The notes beneath the pieces are model-generated. The model did no database searches, was not told where the DNA came from, and saw only the letters and a program-made list of their open reading frames with translations. Shown piece by piece: positions 1 through 7,205 of a stretch of 11,318 bases of DNA. Location of the stretch: assembly GCA_034679345.1 (NCBI GenBank), contig JAXDAY010000025.1:1-11318 (forward strand). Reading direction: 5' to 3'. The translations under genes and the position numbers were made by a program. How positions within the stretch are numbered: position 1 is the first letter of the stretch; each line of letters starts with the position of its first letter. This stretch comes from JAXDAY01 sp034679345. Its GTDB lineage: Bacteria; Eisenbacteria; RBG-16-71-46; CAIMUX01; VGJL01.

Positions 1-174
1 GGGGCAGTTGCCACCGCCGGTGCCGTGCGCTGATGCGGCGCAGGGGCAGGGGGAGCGACTGGGCCGGCTTGGCCAATCCGGAGCGAGGAGGGCGAGAGCA
101 GCGGCGATCTCGGCGATGCGCCGCCGCCGGTCCGCCCGCCGTCGTGACGGGAGGATGGCGGGAGATGTGGGACT
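1..174. other. Unassigned left-edge sequence
   Basis: This GC-rich stretch precedes repeat copy A. Several frames stay open, as expected at this GC content, but I recognise no protein family in any of them. One minus-strand frame contains the string RRRRIAEIAAALALLAPDW, which is protein-like but which I cannot assign. I see no promoter, hairpin or RNA gene here. Confidence 0.5.
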
Positions 175-445
175 TGGCGAGAGGAGATCCCACGCGAGCG
201 GGCGATCCGTGCGTGCTTGCGCGGGTCGCAGGGGCGGAGTCTGCCCGATCGGAGTCTCCGGTAGGGAGGAGAGGGTTGAGGGAGGGGAAGTTCCGCTTTC
301 AGGAGAGCACGGGGATCGGTCCATTAGCCGGTGGCGAGGCGCGAACCACCGGGATGTTCGAGGCGGAGCCCCTCTATACCCGGCGACACGCGATCGTGAG
401 CGTGCCGGATTGGTGCCTGAGGGGGGACTTGAAATGTCTCATCGG
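175..445 (+). repeat. 271-bp dispersed direct repeat, copy A
   Basis: This segment aligns without any gap to 7206-7476, at a constant offset of 7031. By hand count there are 6 mismatches in 175-293 and 7 in 360-445, about 94% identity in these two arms. The 66-bp core at 294-359 is only about 62% identical. Both copies end in CTTGAAATGTCTyATCGG. Copy A stops abruptly at 445, and the next base begins sequence homologous to glycine C-acetyltransferase. I see no target-site duplication and no obvious terminal inverted repeat. It may be a relic or end of a mobile element, or a non-coding dispersed repeat family; which of these is not decided by the sequence. Confidence 0.9.
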
Positions 446-898
446 TTGGAGCTCAACCGGCAGAAGGCGCGGCCGTACCTCTTCAGCAACGCGGTCCCGC
501 CCCCCATCGCCTACGCGGCCATCGCGGTGCTGGATCTGCTCAGCCGCACGACCGAGCGACGGGACAAGCTCGAGGCCAACGCAACCTTCCGGCGGAAGGG
601 CCTGCTCGAGGCCAGCTTCGTCGTGAAGGAAGGGGACTCGCCCATCGTCCCGGTCATGCTCTTCAATGCGAAGCTCAGCCAAGACTTCTCGCGGGATCTC
701 TTCGCCGAGGGGATCTACGCGGTCGGGTTCTTCTTCCCGGAGGTGCCGGCGGGTCAGGCGCGCATCCGCACGCAGCTCTCGACCGACCACGATATCCCGA
801 TGCTCGAGCGGGCGCTCGTGGCCTTCCGGAAGGTCGGGGCCAAGTACGGCATCCTCGGCCTCGACAAGAAGCAGATCATCGAGAAGTACGGGCAGTAA
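434..898 (+). pseudogene. kbl: 5'-truncated glycine C-acetyltransferase (2-amino-3-ketobutyrate CoA ligase), C-terminal fragment
   Basis: Intact Kbl is a PLP-dependent alpha-oxoamine synthase of about 395-400 residues. It condenses glycine and acetyl-CoA, or works in reverse in threonine degradation. Only about 150 C-terminal residues remain here. Recognisable stretches are RQKARPYLFSN, the segment FAEGIYAVGFFFPEVP, and GQARIRTQLSTDHD, whose arginines belong to the substrate-binding end of the family. The catalytic PLP-lysine domain is absent. Homology starts at about 446, exactly at the end of repeat copy A. The first in-frame ATG (434) and its weak upstream GGGGGA lie inside the repeat, so any product would start with four repeat-encoded residues (MSHR). 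The remaining frame has no internal stop or frameshift, so the truncation may be recent. Family assignment is confident; absence of Kbl activity is inferred. Confidence 0.85.
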
Positions 899-917
899 GC
901 GGAGTCCGGTAGACGGC

Positions 918-946
918 GGCGCGTCCCACGATCGGTGGGGCGCGCC
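918..946 (+). terminator. Hairpin terminator after the kbl fragment
   Basis: A 12-bp stem (918-929 with 935-946, including one G-T wobble) closes a 5-base loop, GATCG. It lies 20 bases after the TAA stop. No clean T-tract follows, only CCTTCTCC further on, so it is a good RNA hairpin but not a textbook intrinsic terminator. Confidence 0.55.
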
Positions 947-975
947 GGCGCCGGGTCCTTCTCCAGAAGGAGACG

Positions 976-1020
976 ATGATCAGCAGATGGGCGTGCGCCG
1001 TGGCCGCTGCCGTTTGTCGC
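976..1020 (+). pseudogene. Stub of a gene start: RBS, ATG and signal-peptide-like beginning
   Basis: AGAAGGAGACG (965-975) directly precedes an ATG, and the first codons read MISRWACAVAAAV, a plausible start of a secretory signal peptide. The frame then becomes proline- and arginine-rich sequence without family resemblance. It runs through a palindrome and antisense over the end of the neighbouring minus-strand gene. The simplest reading is the 5' scrap of a lost exported-protein gene. It could equally be a chance RBS-ATG pair. Confidence 0.3.
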
Positions 1021-1041
1021 GACCCCGGACAGCCCGGGGTC
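1021..1041 (-). terminator. Palindromic hairpin downstream of the minus-strand secreted protein gene
   Basis: A perfect 8-bp stem (GACCCCGG at 1021-1028 with CCGGGGTC at 1034-1041) closes a 5-base loop. It lies 27 bases beyond the stop codon at 1068 of the minus-strand gene. There is no U-tract on either strand. It could stop transcription from both sides. Confidence 0.5.
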
Positions 1042-1067
1042 TGGCCCCCGCACACAAGGCTGGCGAC

Positions 1068-1847
1068 TCAGCGGAAGGTCGACTTGATGCGCCCCCAGCT
1101 GGCCGCCTCAGACAGGGTCGGCTCGCAGGGGTTCGGAACGCACGAGACCCCGTCGCCGGCATACTCCCCCTCTGCCTGGGCGCAGTCCCATTCCGTGTCC
1201 ACCTGGCACTCGCCCCCGGGCAAACAGCAGGCGCCGAGCAACGCCACGCGAAGTTCGAGCGCCACGCTGTCGTTGTAGAACGTGATCGCGTCGATGGCGA
1301 CGTCAACCGCGTCTCCGGCGACACAGGGGACCGCCAGCGAGCAGTCGGCCGTAGCTCCGTAGCCGTCGAGCACGGCCGACCAGAGCTCTCCACCGCCGTG
1401 GTAGACGCGAACAACACTCGAGCCGCCGTCGGCATCGAAGGCCCGGAAGTGCGCCGCAACCTCGACGGGGCCTGACTGCGGCGCAACCCAGCGGACCACG
1501 CACTGCTGGGTGGGCCCGGGGTGGAACCAGAAGGTGCGCGGAGGCACGTCACAGCCGTTGCAGGACCACAATTGGTCCCTGTCGTTCCGACTGACAATGA
1601 GCGAGAGCGGATTCCACCGATAGTTCCAGCAGTCCACGCCCGGGTCCGGCGTGCACCAGCTCAGGATCGTTGTGTCGGTGTACGCGACAAAGGGATCGGC
1701 CGGGGAAGAACGCCATCCGAACGCCCAAGGGCCGTTCGGGTTCTGGACCGACGAGAAATCGTCATAGACGTCCCAAGTCGCGCTCCGCGCGCCGGTTGCG
1801 CACAGGATGAGGAGCAGAGAGAAGCCGAGGACCGTTCGGGCGCTCAT
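1068..1847 (-). CDS. Secreted protein with jellyroll-like domain and 'GACC...PNPC' cysteine module
   Basis: The product is 259 aa. The start at 1847 is chosen because GAAAGGAGGG lies 7 bases upstream and a signal peptide follows at once (MSARTVLGFSLLLILCATG, cleavage near ARSA-TW). Residues 24 to about 205 contain DDFSSVQNPNGPWAFGW and a later HPGPTQQCVVRW with AP..G. These resemble beta-sandwich domains found in exported planctomycete and related proteins (family memory, not searched). Residues of about 210-245 form a small disulfide-rich module beginning GACCLPGGECQ and ending SCVPNPCEP, with eight cysteines, followed by a short tail SWGRIKSTFR. It should be extracytoplasmic. Function is unknown and no catalytic motif is visible. 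It stands alone, converging on the kbl fragment side. A possible scrap of the same cysteine module lies about 230 bp upstream on the other strand. Confidence 0.8.
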   Translation of the reverse strand: MSARTVLGFSLLLILCATGARSATWDVYDDFSSVQNPNGPWAFGWRSSPADPFVAYTDTTILSWCTPDPGVDCWNYRWNPLSLIVSRNDRDQLWSCNGCDVPPRTFWFHPGPTQQCVVRWVAPQSGPVEVAAHFRAFDADGGSSVVRVYHGGGELWSAVLDGYGATADCSLAVPCVAGDAVDVAIDAITFYNDSVALELRVALLGACCLPGGECQVDTEWDCAQAEGEYAGDGVSCVPNPCEPTLSEAASWGRIKSTFR

Positions 1848-2077
1848 CGCGTCGCCCTCCTTTCGAGGATTCGGCCAGGCCACGCGCGCCGTGAGAGTGT
1901 CTCGCTCTCGCCTCGCGAGCCTGGCGTCGCGGCGGTCCGCGAAACACGGGCGATCGCCGCCGGGAAGGATGATACACCCGCGCAGCTGGCGGAGCGTCGG
2001 CAAAAGCCGAGTTCGTGAGACCGAGCGGGTTCACCGAGCTCGCAGGGGGCGGAGCGCCCGCGCCGCTACGGCCCGCG

Positions 2078-2158
2078 GGCGCCGTTCCCGCAGGAACGCC
2101 TCTCTCGTCTTCCGGCGCCGGCTACGGCCACCCCTGCGTGCCGAACCCCTGCGCGTCG
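2078..2158 (+). pseudogene. Possible scrap of a GACC/PNPC cysteine-rich module
   Basis: A plus-strand frame encodes GYGHPCVPNPCAS, closely resembling the end of the cysteine module in the minus-strand gene at 1068-1847 (GDGVSCVPNPCEP). The preceding GAVPAGTPLSSSGAG could be a degenerate version of the module's GACCLPGGEC beginning with the cysteines lost. There is no start signal, and the frame ends at 2200. The match is short, so this may be chance, but CVPNPC in the right context is specific to this protein style. Confidence 0.33.
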
Positions 2159-2392
2159 ATCGCTCCCACGCTAGCTGTAACGCCGCAGTTGTCTTGTTGA
2201 GAGCCGCACTTTGTCGTTGACACGATCGAGCTTGTACACGTGGGTCAGAAGCCGAACCGCACTCGATATTCCGTCTGTAAGTGGCCGCAAGCGACGCACG
2301 TCGGTGAGCCGGAGCCCGCGAGGTCGGAAATGAAGGCGCCGAACAGGTCGAACGAGGCGAACCAGACGAGCGGGATGAATCGGAAGTGCGAG

Positions 2393-2527
2393 ACGAGCCG
2401 GCCGAAACCAAATTGCCGTACGCCCGCGCGCTCGCGTCACATCCCGATGGCGGTACGTCGGGCGGTCTGGGAGCGGGACCGTGGCCGGCGCACTATCCCT
2501 TCCGTCGCTGCAAGCGGCATGGGGTAA
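2393..2527 (+). pseudogene. HNH endonuclease remnant
   Basis: A plus-strand frame reads SRHIPMAVRRAVWERDRGR, which matches the characteristic entry into the HNH domain of many bacterial HNH endonucleases (usually SRxIPaxVRRxVWxRDgGrC). The cysteine normally after GR is arginine here, and the frame runs only 13 more residues (RTIPSVAASGMG) before a stop. The histidine/asparagine core of HNH is missing entirely. The upstream residues (TSRPKPNCRTPA) fit the charged linker usually seen in front. It is cut off at the boundary of the shared hairpin module that begins at 2521. A non-functional scrap is the best reading; the evidence is about 20 diagnostic residues. Confidence 0.5.
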
Positions 2528-2623
2528 CTCCTTTCGGTGGTTGGTCCCACTCAGGGAGCTACCCCTTCTCCTTCCCCGGCTCAACTGCTTTCGACCCCAC
2601 TGACACACAGATAGATACATCAC
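2521..2623 (+). repeat. Shared hairpin + TGACAC-N7-GATACATCAC module, copy C
   Basis: An imperfect hairpin pairs GGGGTAACTCC (2521-2531) with GGAGCTACCCC (2555-2565), one mismatch. A pyrimidine tract follows, then TGACAC (2601), 7 bases, and GATACATCAC (2614-2623). The same series occurs at 7528-7599 (copy D), where the stem bases differ but still pair and the spacer is about 24 bases shorter. Weak similarity extends left over GTCGC (about 2502). It sits 141 bp before the first LVIVD gene. It may be a regulatory leader or an end of a defective insertion sequence. Confidence 0.7.
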
Positions 2624-2639
2624 CGCCCGTCGCCCCCCC

Positions 2640-2669
2640 CTGGCCTCCCCGGCCACCATCGCCTATAAT
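2640..2669 (+). promoter_or_regulatory. Candidate promoter for the first LVIVD gene
   Basis: A perfect TATAAT (2664-2669) stands out in very GC-rich surroundings. The hexamer 17 bases upstream (TGGCCT, 2641-2646) is a poor -35 match. Transcription would start near 2676, leaving a leader of about 88 bases before the ATG. The -10 alone is the evidence. Confidence 0.4.
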
Positions 2670-2763
2670 TCCGTGCGCGAAAGACCCGCTGGGATAGGAA
2701 CCGCTCCGTTGGATCCGGGCCAGGCCGCGCCGGCCCGAGAGTCCTGGATTGGAGGGATCCGTC

Positions 2764-4983
2764 ATGCGCCCTAGAGCGTTCGCTCTCTGCCTCGCTCTCC
2801 TCGTGGCATCTTCCGTCGACCACCCCGTCGCGGCGGGGTGCGCCGACTACGATGAGTTCATTCGCTGCGTCGGCGGCCTCAGCACGCAGGGCGATATCCA
2901 TGACATCGCCATTTCGGGGTCCGTTGCCTATCTCGCCGCGTGGAGCTCGGGTGTGCAGGTGGTCGATCTCACGGATCCCCAGAATCCCTTGGTCGTAGGG
3001 AGCGTTCCGATTCCGGATCAGACGACGAGCATCGCCGTCTCGGGTGAATACGCCTTCTGTACGACGTCGGGCGGTGACCCGGCGTGCGAGAGGGGCGTGC
3101 TGCATGTGATCGACATATCGGAACCTTCGAATCCTCATCTGGTCGCGAGCGAGTCCACGGATGAGTGCGCCACTTCCGTGGCGGTTTCCGGCTACCGGGC
3201 CTACGTGACGACCTGGCACAACGAGAGCGGCCACAAGGCCTTTCAGGTCTTCGATGTCACGGATCCGGAGCATCCTCGGTTCCTCTCGGCTCTGGACCTG
3301 CCGGGCGAGACCGCCATGGATGTCGCGGTCAGCGGCGATTACGCATATATAGCCAAATACACCAGCCTGGAGGTGGTCGACATCTCGGATCCGCAGTATC
3401 CCAGGATCGTGGGGAGCGCAGCCACGAACTACAACGCGAATCGGGTCACGATCTCGGGGTCGTACGCCTGCGTCTCGACGACCGGCGCGCTGATGATGGT
3501 CGATGTCTCCGATCCGACGGCCCCTTGGGTCGCCGGCAGCGCTCCCATCGGCGTGGGTCACGGAGTGACCGTGTCGGGCGGTCGCGCCTTCGTGGCGGAG
3601 GAGGGGTTCGGCCTTCGCGTCGTCGATATCTCGAGTCCAGAGGACCCCGACCTCGTGGGGAACGTGGAACTCGGGTATGGCGCCGGCGGCGTCGCCGTGC
3701 TCGATCGCTCGGTTCTCGTCGGGGGCTGGGACCGGCTCGACATCGTCGACATCACGACTCCCTACAGCCCACCGCTGGTGGGCGGCGTGGACACGCCTGG
3801 TGAGGCGCAGGACGTGGCCATCTCGGGCGATTACGCCTTCGTTGCCGATGGCGGTGCCGGGCTGCAGGTCATCGACATCACGAACCCGGAAGCCCCATCG
3901 ATCGTAGGCAGCGCTACGATCCCGGGCAGCGCGGTCGCGGTGGCCGTTTCGGGCGAGCGTGCCTTCGTCGCCTGGAGAGTCGGTTACGGCTCACCCGGCG
4001 GCCTGGAGGCGATCGACATTTCGGATCCGCATCACCCCGAGCGAATCGGCGGTGTCGGCACACCGGGATCGGCCAACGACGTCGCGGCGTCGGGCGGGTT
4101 CGCGTTCGTCGTGGACGACGCCGAGATGGTCGGCCACCTTCACATCATGGAGGTCGGCCCAGACCCGAGATCCCCCGTGATCGTCGCCAGCGTGGAGTTG
4201 CCGAGACGGGCGAGCGGGGTCGCCATTTCGGGTTCCCGCGCTTTCGTCGCGGGATGGGCATGGGACTACCCCTACCACACCATCCTCCGGGTGATCGATG
4301 TCTCCGACCCAATCTATCCCCAGCCGATGGGCGTTGTGAGCGCGGGGTGTTGCTACGCCCGTCACCTTGCCGTATCGGGTGACTTCGCCTACGTCCCGGC
4401 GGCCAGGTTCCATGTGATCGACGTCTCGGATCCTTGGAACCCAAGGGTTGCCGGCAGCGGCGGAGGCGGATCCGTCAGCGACGTCGCGATCCTGGGAACG
4501 AATGCCTACGTGCCGAAGGATGAGTGCCTCGAGTTGATCGATGTCTCGGATCCGGAGGTCCCGGCGCTCGTCGGAAGCACCGTCGCCGGGGGCGTCGGCG
4601 TTGCGATTTCCGGATCGCTCGTCTATGTCGCGGCCGCCGGCTCGGGCCTGCAAGTCGCGCCCATCCAATGCGAGCCCGCGGATCTCCTGTCGAGTGATCG
4701 GGCATCTTTGCTGTCGCGCCTGCAGATCCACCCGAACCCAGCGACGCGCCGTGTGACGGTCAGTCTCTTCCTGCAGACCCGGAGTCAGGTCCGGGCATCG
4801 ATCCATAGTGTCGGCGGACAGAGGATTCGGGATCTCCACGACGGGATTCTGGGCCCGGGCGCGCACGACCTGCTCTGGGATGGCCGTGACGATGCCGGCC
4901 ACGAGGTCGGAGCGGGAATGTACCTGGCGACGGTCTCCGCGGCGGAGGGCCGCAAGGCTGCGCGTATCGTCGTCCTGCGCTGA
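2764..4983 (+). CDS. LVIVD-repeat surface protein 1 with C-terminal FlgD-like domain
   Basis: The product is 739 aa. The ATG at 2764 is preferred over an in-frame TTG at 2749 because GGAGGG lies 7 bases before it and a signal peptide follows (MRPRAFALCLALLVASS..VAA). From residue 28 to about 630 the protein is built of repeats of about 40-45 residues. Each pairs a 'vavSGsyAYva' strand with a 'lqVvDisDPxxP' strand; I read 13 of the latter (for example VVDISDPQYP, VIDVSDPWNP) plus a degenerate last one ending in IQC. This is the LVIVD repeat, expected to form beta-propeller blades. Residues of about 650-739 form an Ig-like FlgD/sorting-type domain (HPNPATRRVTVS, LLWDGRDDAGHEVGAGMYLA). It is likely exported and surface-attached or secreted. 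Its ligand is unknown. It converges with the DUF362 gene and is a paralogue of the gene at 7894-10071. Confidence 0.9.
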   Translation: MRPRAFALCLALLVASSVDHPVAAGCADYDEFIRCVGGLSTQGDIHDIAISGSVAYLAAWSSGVQVVDLTDPQNPLVVGSVPIPDQTTSIAVSGEYAFCTTSGGDPACERGVLHVIDISEPSNPHLVASESTDECATSVAVSGYRAYVTTWHNESGHKAFQVFDVTDPEHPRFLSALDLPGETAMDVAVSGDYAYIAKYTSLEVVDISDPQYPRIVGSAATNYNANRVTISGSYACVSTTGALMMVDVSDPTAPWVAGSAPIGVGHGVTVSGGRAFVAEEGFGLRVVDISSPEDPDLVGNVELGYGAGGVAVLDRSVLVGGWDRLDIVDITTPYSPPLVGGVDTPGEAQDVAISGDYAFVADGGAGLQVIDITNPEAPSIVGSATIPGSAVAVAVSGERAFVAWRVGYGSPGGLEAIDISDPHHPERIGGVGTPGSANDVAASGGFAFVVDDAEMVGHLHIMEVGPDPRSPVIVASVELPRRASGVAISGSRAFVAGWAWDYPYHTILRVIDVSDPIYPQPMGVVSAGCCYARHLAVSGDFAYVPAARFHVIDVSDPWNPRVAGSGGGGSVSDVAILGTNAYVPKDECLELIDVSDPEVPALVGSTVAGGVGVAISGSLVYVAAAGSGLQVAPIQCEPADLLSSDRASLLSRLQIHPNPATRRVTVSLFLQTRSQVRASIHSVGGQRIRDLHDGILGPGAHDLLWDGRDDAGHEVGAGMYLATVSAAEGRKAARIVVLR

Positions 4984-5032
4984 GGAGGAACACCCCCGGG
5001 CGTAGCATCGGATTCCGTGGGGCGATCTCCCG

Positions 5033-5061
5033 GCGGGCGTCCAACCGAACGACGCTCCCGC
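5033..5061. terminator. Shared hairpin between convergent LVIVD1 and DUF362 genes
   Basis: GCGGGCGTC (5033-5041) pairs with GACG and CCCGC in 5051-5061, 9 bp with a 2-base bulge and a 9-base loop. It is the only notable hairpin in the 79-bp gap between the two stop codons. There is no T-tract on either side, so bidirectional termination is an inference from position. Confidence 0.35.
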
Positions 5062-5062
5062 A

Positions 5063-7063
5063 CTACTGGATGACGATCTTCCTCGAACTCTGCGACCCGC
5101 CCGCCTGAACTCGGCAAAGGAAGACACCGCGGCCAACGGCTACTCCATCGTCGCTCAGTCCGTCCCAGGCGACAGAGTGATCTCCCGCGTCCTCCCTCCG
5201 ATCCACGAGCGTGCGCACACGATGGCCCCCCACGTCGAAGATGCTCAGCGTGACGTGTCCCGGAACGGCGAGGGAGTACCCGATCTCGGTAGCCGTCCCC
5301 ATCGGATTGGGCACCGGCGCCGAGAGCGTGATCACCCGCCCCTCGGAGCCGAAATCAGGCGCTTCCGCTGGGGCACATGCCGGCAGGTCCGGTAGAGTCT
5401 GCAGGCTCGTCCATACGAATCCGAACAGCGACCAGTCGTCGCAGTCGATGTCACCATCGCCGTCGAAGTCGCCGGGGGCGCACTCCGGCCCAACCGGCCC
5501 GCCGCCCGGTCCGGTGAAACACGCGGCAAAGCGACTGTAGTCGGCCATGTCGACCGTGCCGTTGCCATCGAAATCGCCCGCGGCTCCGCTGCCCTCCATC
5601 ACATCCATCTGCGCGTAATCGTTCGTCACGAGCTTCCCCGCGCCCAGGAGCTGGCTCATCGAGTTGTCCAGGTAGGTTCGAAAGGCGCCTGAGGGGAGAT
5701 CGGGGTCGGCGCTCGGCGATGGCCACGGCGGCGAGTAGCCGTTGGCCACGAAGGCCGGGATCAGGATGTTCTTGACCGACCAGCGGTCGAGTGCGATCGG
5801 GTCCAGACTTGCGACAAGATCATCGCGCCTCGTGGCGCCCGAGTAGCTGGTTGACGGCCCGCTGTACGGATTCGCATTGATCCATATCGCGTCGACGATG
5901 TTCAGATCTGCCATCTGGATCTCACCCATGAGCGCGCCCATGATTCCGAGACGGATGCCCGAATGGGAGTTCGTCGAGAACTGATCGGTGACAACGCCCA
6001 TGTAGTGCTTCGTGCAAACCGTGGCGCCGTAGGTCGCGTGATGTGACTTCAGGATCGGCACGTTGATGAACTTGAGCCTCGCCCGGTCGTACATCCCGCT
6101 GCCGGCATCCCAGATCCCGTACCGGATGCTGATGTAGGTGCCGTCCGCGGAGCGGAACTTGGGGTACGAGAGCTTGCCCTGATAGGCCCCGTTGTAGGAC
6201 TCGACGATGTAGCCGTCGGTCATGTCCCCCGTCGAGTACTCATCGACCTGCACCGTGCGCCTCACCGTCCAATCATAGTGCGAAACTCGAAAGCCCAACC
6301 CCTGGAATCCGACCGCGACGTCGCGCGGCGAAAGCCCGTGGTCCTGTGCATTGTTCAGCGCGCGGTCCATTCCGCTCGTCGAGTTGAACTGCGCATTCTC
6401 ACAGATCACAACCTCGCCGGTGAAGCCGTCGGGATGATCCACGATCTTGCGGATGAGGCCCCGCAAGAGATCCGTATTCGTCCCGCCGCGCTGATCCCAC
6501 TGGTAGTTGATCTTGATGACGACGACGTCGTTGGCGCCGATGATGCCGTCCGGGCCGGCGACGGGCGACTCGGCGGCCGATTCGTAAAACTTCAACCCGC
6601 CGCGCCCCATGACTCCCAGGAGGTTGCTCACGCCGACGAAGTGATCCCCGCCGGGGTCTTGCGGGCAGCCCGTGACGTGGTAGATCTGTGCGCGATAGTC
6701 CCTCGGAGGATCGAGCACCGGGCCGCTGGTTTCCGCCGCGCGCGAGAAGTAGATCGAAAGAGAGAGAGTCATCGCCAGACCGACGATGGCGATCGCGAGG
6801 ACGACCGGCGTGCGGGCCCAGACGACCACCCGACGCCGCGCCGCGATCACCGCCGCCACGAACGGCGTGCCGAACGCCAGGGTGGCCGTGCTCAATGCGG
6901 CGCGCTGGCAGGGGTAGGTGAGTCGACTCGGCTTTGCAGCGCTGCGGAGGATCAGCCAGAGGATGGCCAGGATCCCGCTGAGAATCGCATTGCAGAGGAA
7001 CCAGCGGCCAAGGAACCCAGTGAAGTAGCGACTGCCCCGATGCTTGTGCGCGTGCGCGACCAC
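5063..7063 (-). CDS. Membrane-anchored DUF362 protein with dockerin-like EF-hand pair and FlgD-like tail
   Basis: The product is 666 aa from the GTG at 7063. GGAAGG lies 11 bases upstream, and the protein-like sequence begins here (AHAHKHRGSRYFTGFLGRW). The frame stays open to another GTG at 7183, but those 40 residues look non-coding and have no RBS. Three membrane segments lie near residues 19-39, 55-75 and 86-106. The DUF362 region (about 130-470) includes NDVVVIKINYQWDQRGGTN, the family-like VPILKSHHATYGATVCTKHY, and SLDPIALDRW near its end. Residues of about 495-555 hold two calcium-loop-like repeats (DFDGNGTVDMADY and DFDGDGDIDCDDW), as in dockerin type I. Residues 577-666 form a FlgD-like domain (PVPNPMGTATEIGYSL, VAWDGLSDDGVAVGRGVF). 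The family's activity is not established, and no ferredoxin-type cysteine clusters are visible. It is probably membrane-anchored with the body outside. Confidence 0.87.
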   Translation of the reverse strand: MVAHAHKHRGSRYFTGFLGRWFLCNAILSGILAILWLILRSAAKPSRLTYPCQRAALSTATLAFGTPFVAAVIAARRRVVVWARTPVVLAIAIVGLAMTLSLSIYFSRAAETSGPVLDPPRDYRAQIYHVTGCPQDPGGDHFVGVSNLLGVMGRGGLKFYESAAESPVAGPDGIIGANDVVVIKINYQWDQRGGTNTDLLRGLIRKIVDHPDGFTGEVVICENAQFNSTSGMDRALNNAQDHGLSPRDVAVGFQGLGFRVSHYDWTVRRTVQVDEYSTGDMTDGYIVESYNGAYQGKLSYPKFRSADGTYISIRYGIWDAGSGMYDRARLKFINVPILKSHHATYGATVCTKHYMGVVTDQFSTNSHSGIRLGIMGALMGEIQMADLNIVDAIWINANPYSGPSTSYSGATRRDDLVASLDPIALDRWSVKNILIPAFVANGYSPPWPSPSADPDLPSGAFRTYLDNSMSQLLGAGKLVTNDYAQMDVMEGSGAAGDFDGNGTVDMADYSRFAACFTGPGGGPVGPECAPGDFDGDGDIDCDDWSLFGFVWTSLQTLPDLPACAPAEAPDFGSEGRVITLSAPVPNPMGTATEIGYSLAVPGHVTLSIFDVGGHRVRTLVDRREDAGDHSVAWDGLSDDGVAVGRGVFLCRVQAGGSQSSRKIVIQ

Positions 7064-7205
7064 CCCGTTACCCGCCTTCCGGCAAAGACGCTGCCCCTGA
7101 GGGAACGCGGGTCCGGCGACCCGGATGATCGAGGCCCGATCGTCCTCCCTGGAGCTGGCTTTCTGCCGCCACGAGCTTACCACGCTGCCGGCCTAGCGAG
7201 GCCGC
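7064..7205. other. Leader of the DUF362 gene up to repeat copy B
   Basis: This 142-bp stretch is the 5' flank of the minus-strand DUF362 gene. GGAAGG (minus strand, 7075-7080) is its likely RBS. I see no convincing -10/-35 pair. The gene's own promoter may lie within or beyond repeat copy B, which begins at 7206. Confidence 0.4.

Larger units (their letters stand above)
1848..2763. other. 916-bp gap between divergent genes holding gene debris and a shared module
   Basis: The gap separates the minus-strand secreted protein from the first LVIVD gene. From left to right it contains the RBS of the former (1855-1864 region), the possible GACC scrap (2078-2158), the HNH scrap (2393-2527), the shared hairpin/GATACATCAC module (2521-2623) and a TATAAT box (2664-2669). 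The open frames across 1848-2060 look like GC-driven noise. No RNA gene was recognised. Confidence 0.6.

Noticed and set aside
8..433. Reading frames running through repeat copy A (and the matching frames in copy B), including one fused in frame to the kbl fragment
   Set aside because: Two plus-strand frames are open in both copies, as expected at this GC content. Of 13 arm mismatches 8 fall in one codon phase, but only 9 of 25 core mismatches do, so overall there is no good sign of protein selection.
1960..1985. GATGATACACCCG near the start of the cysteine-rich gene as a third GATACATCAC site
   Set aside because: Only part of the motif matches, with no TGACAC at the right spacing and no hairpin.
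2245..2390. Minus-strand frame ending in CVACGHLQTEYRVRFGF, with an aromatic end like an outer-membrane barrel and a CxxC pair
   Set aside because: Protein-like in look, but I recognise no family, there is no start or RBS, and it lies next to the HNH scrap; too little to call.
2620..3561. 313-aa minus-strand open frame with repeated 'RIRDIDHL'-type strings (also at 3991-5136 and 8884-9813)
   Set aside because: These repeats are the complementary-strand translation of the LVIVD codons (the VVDISDP strand), so they mirror the real genes.
7064..7183. Longer N-terminus for the DUF362 protein from a GTG at 7183
   Set aside because: No RBS, non-protein-like composition, and it would place 40 charged residues before the recognisable start; GTG 7063 is preferred though not proven.
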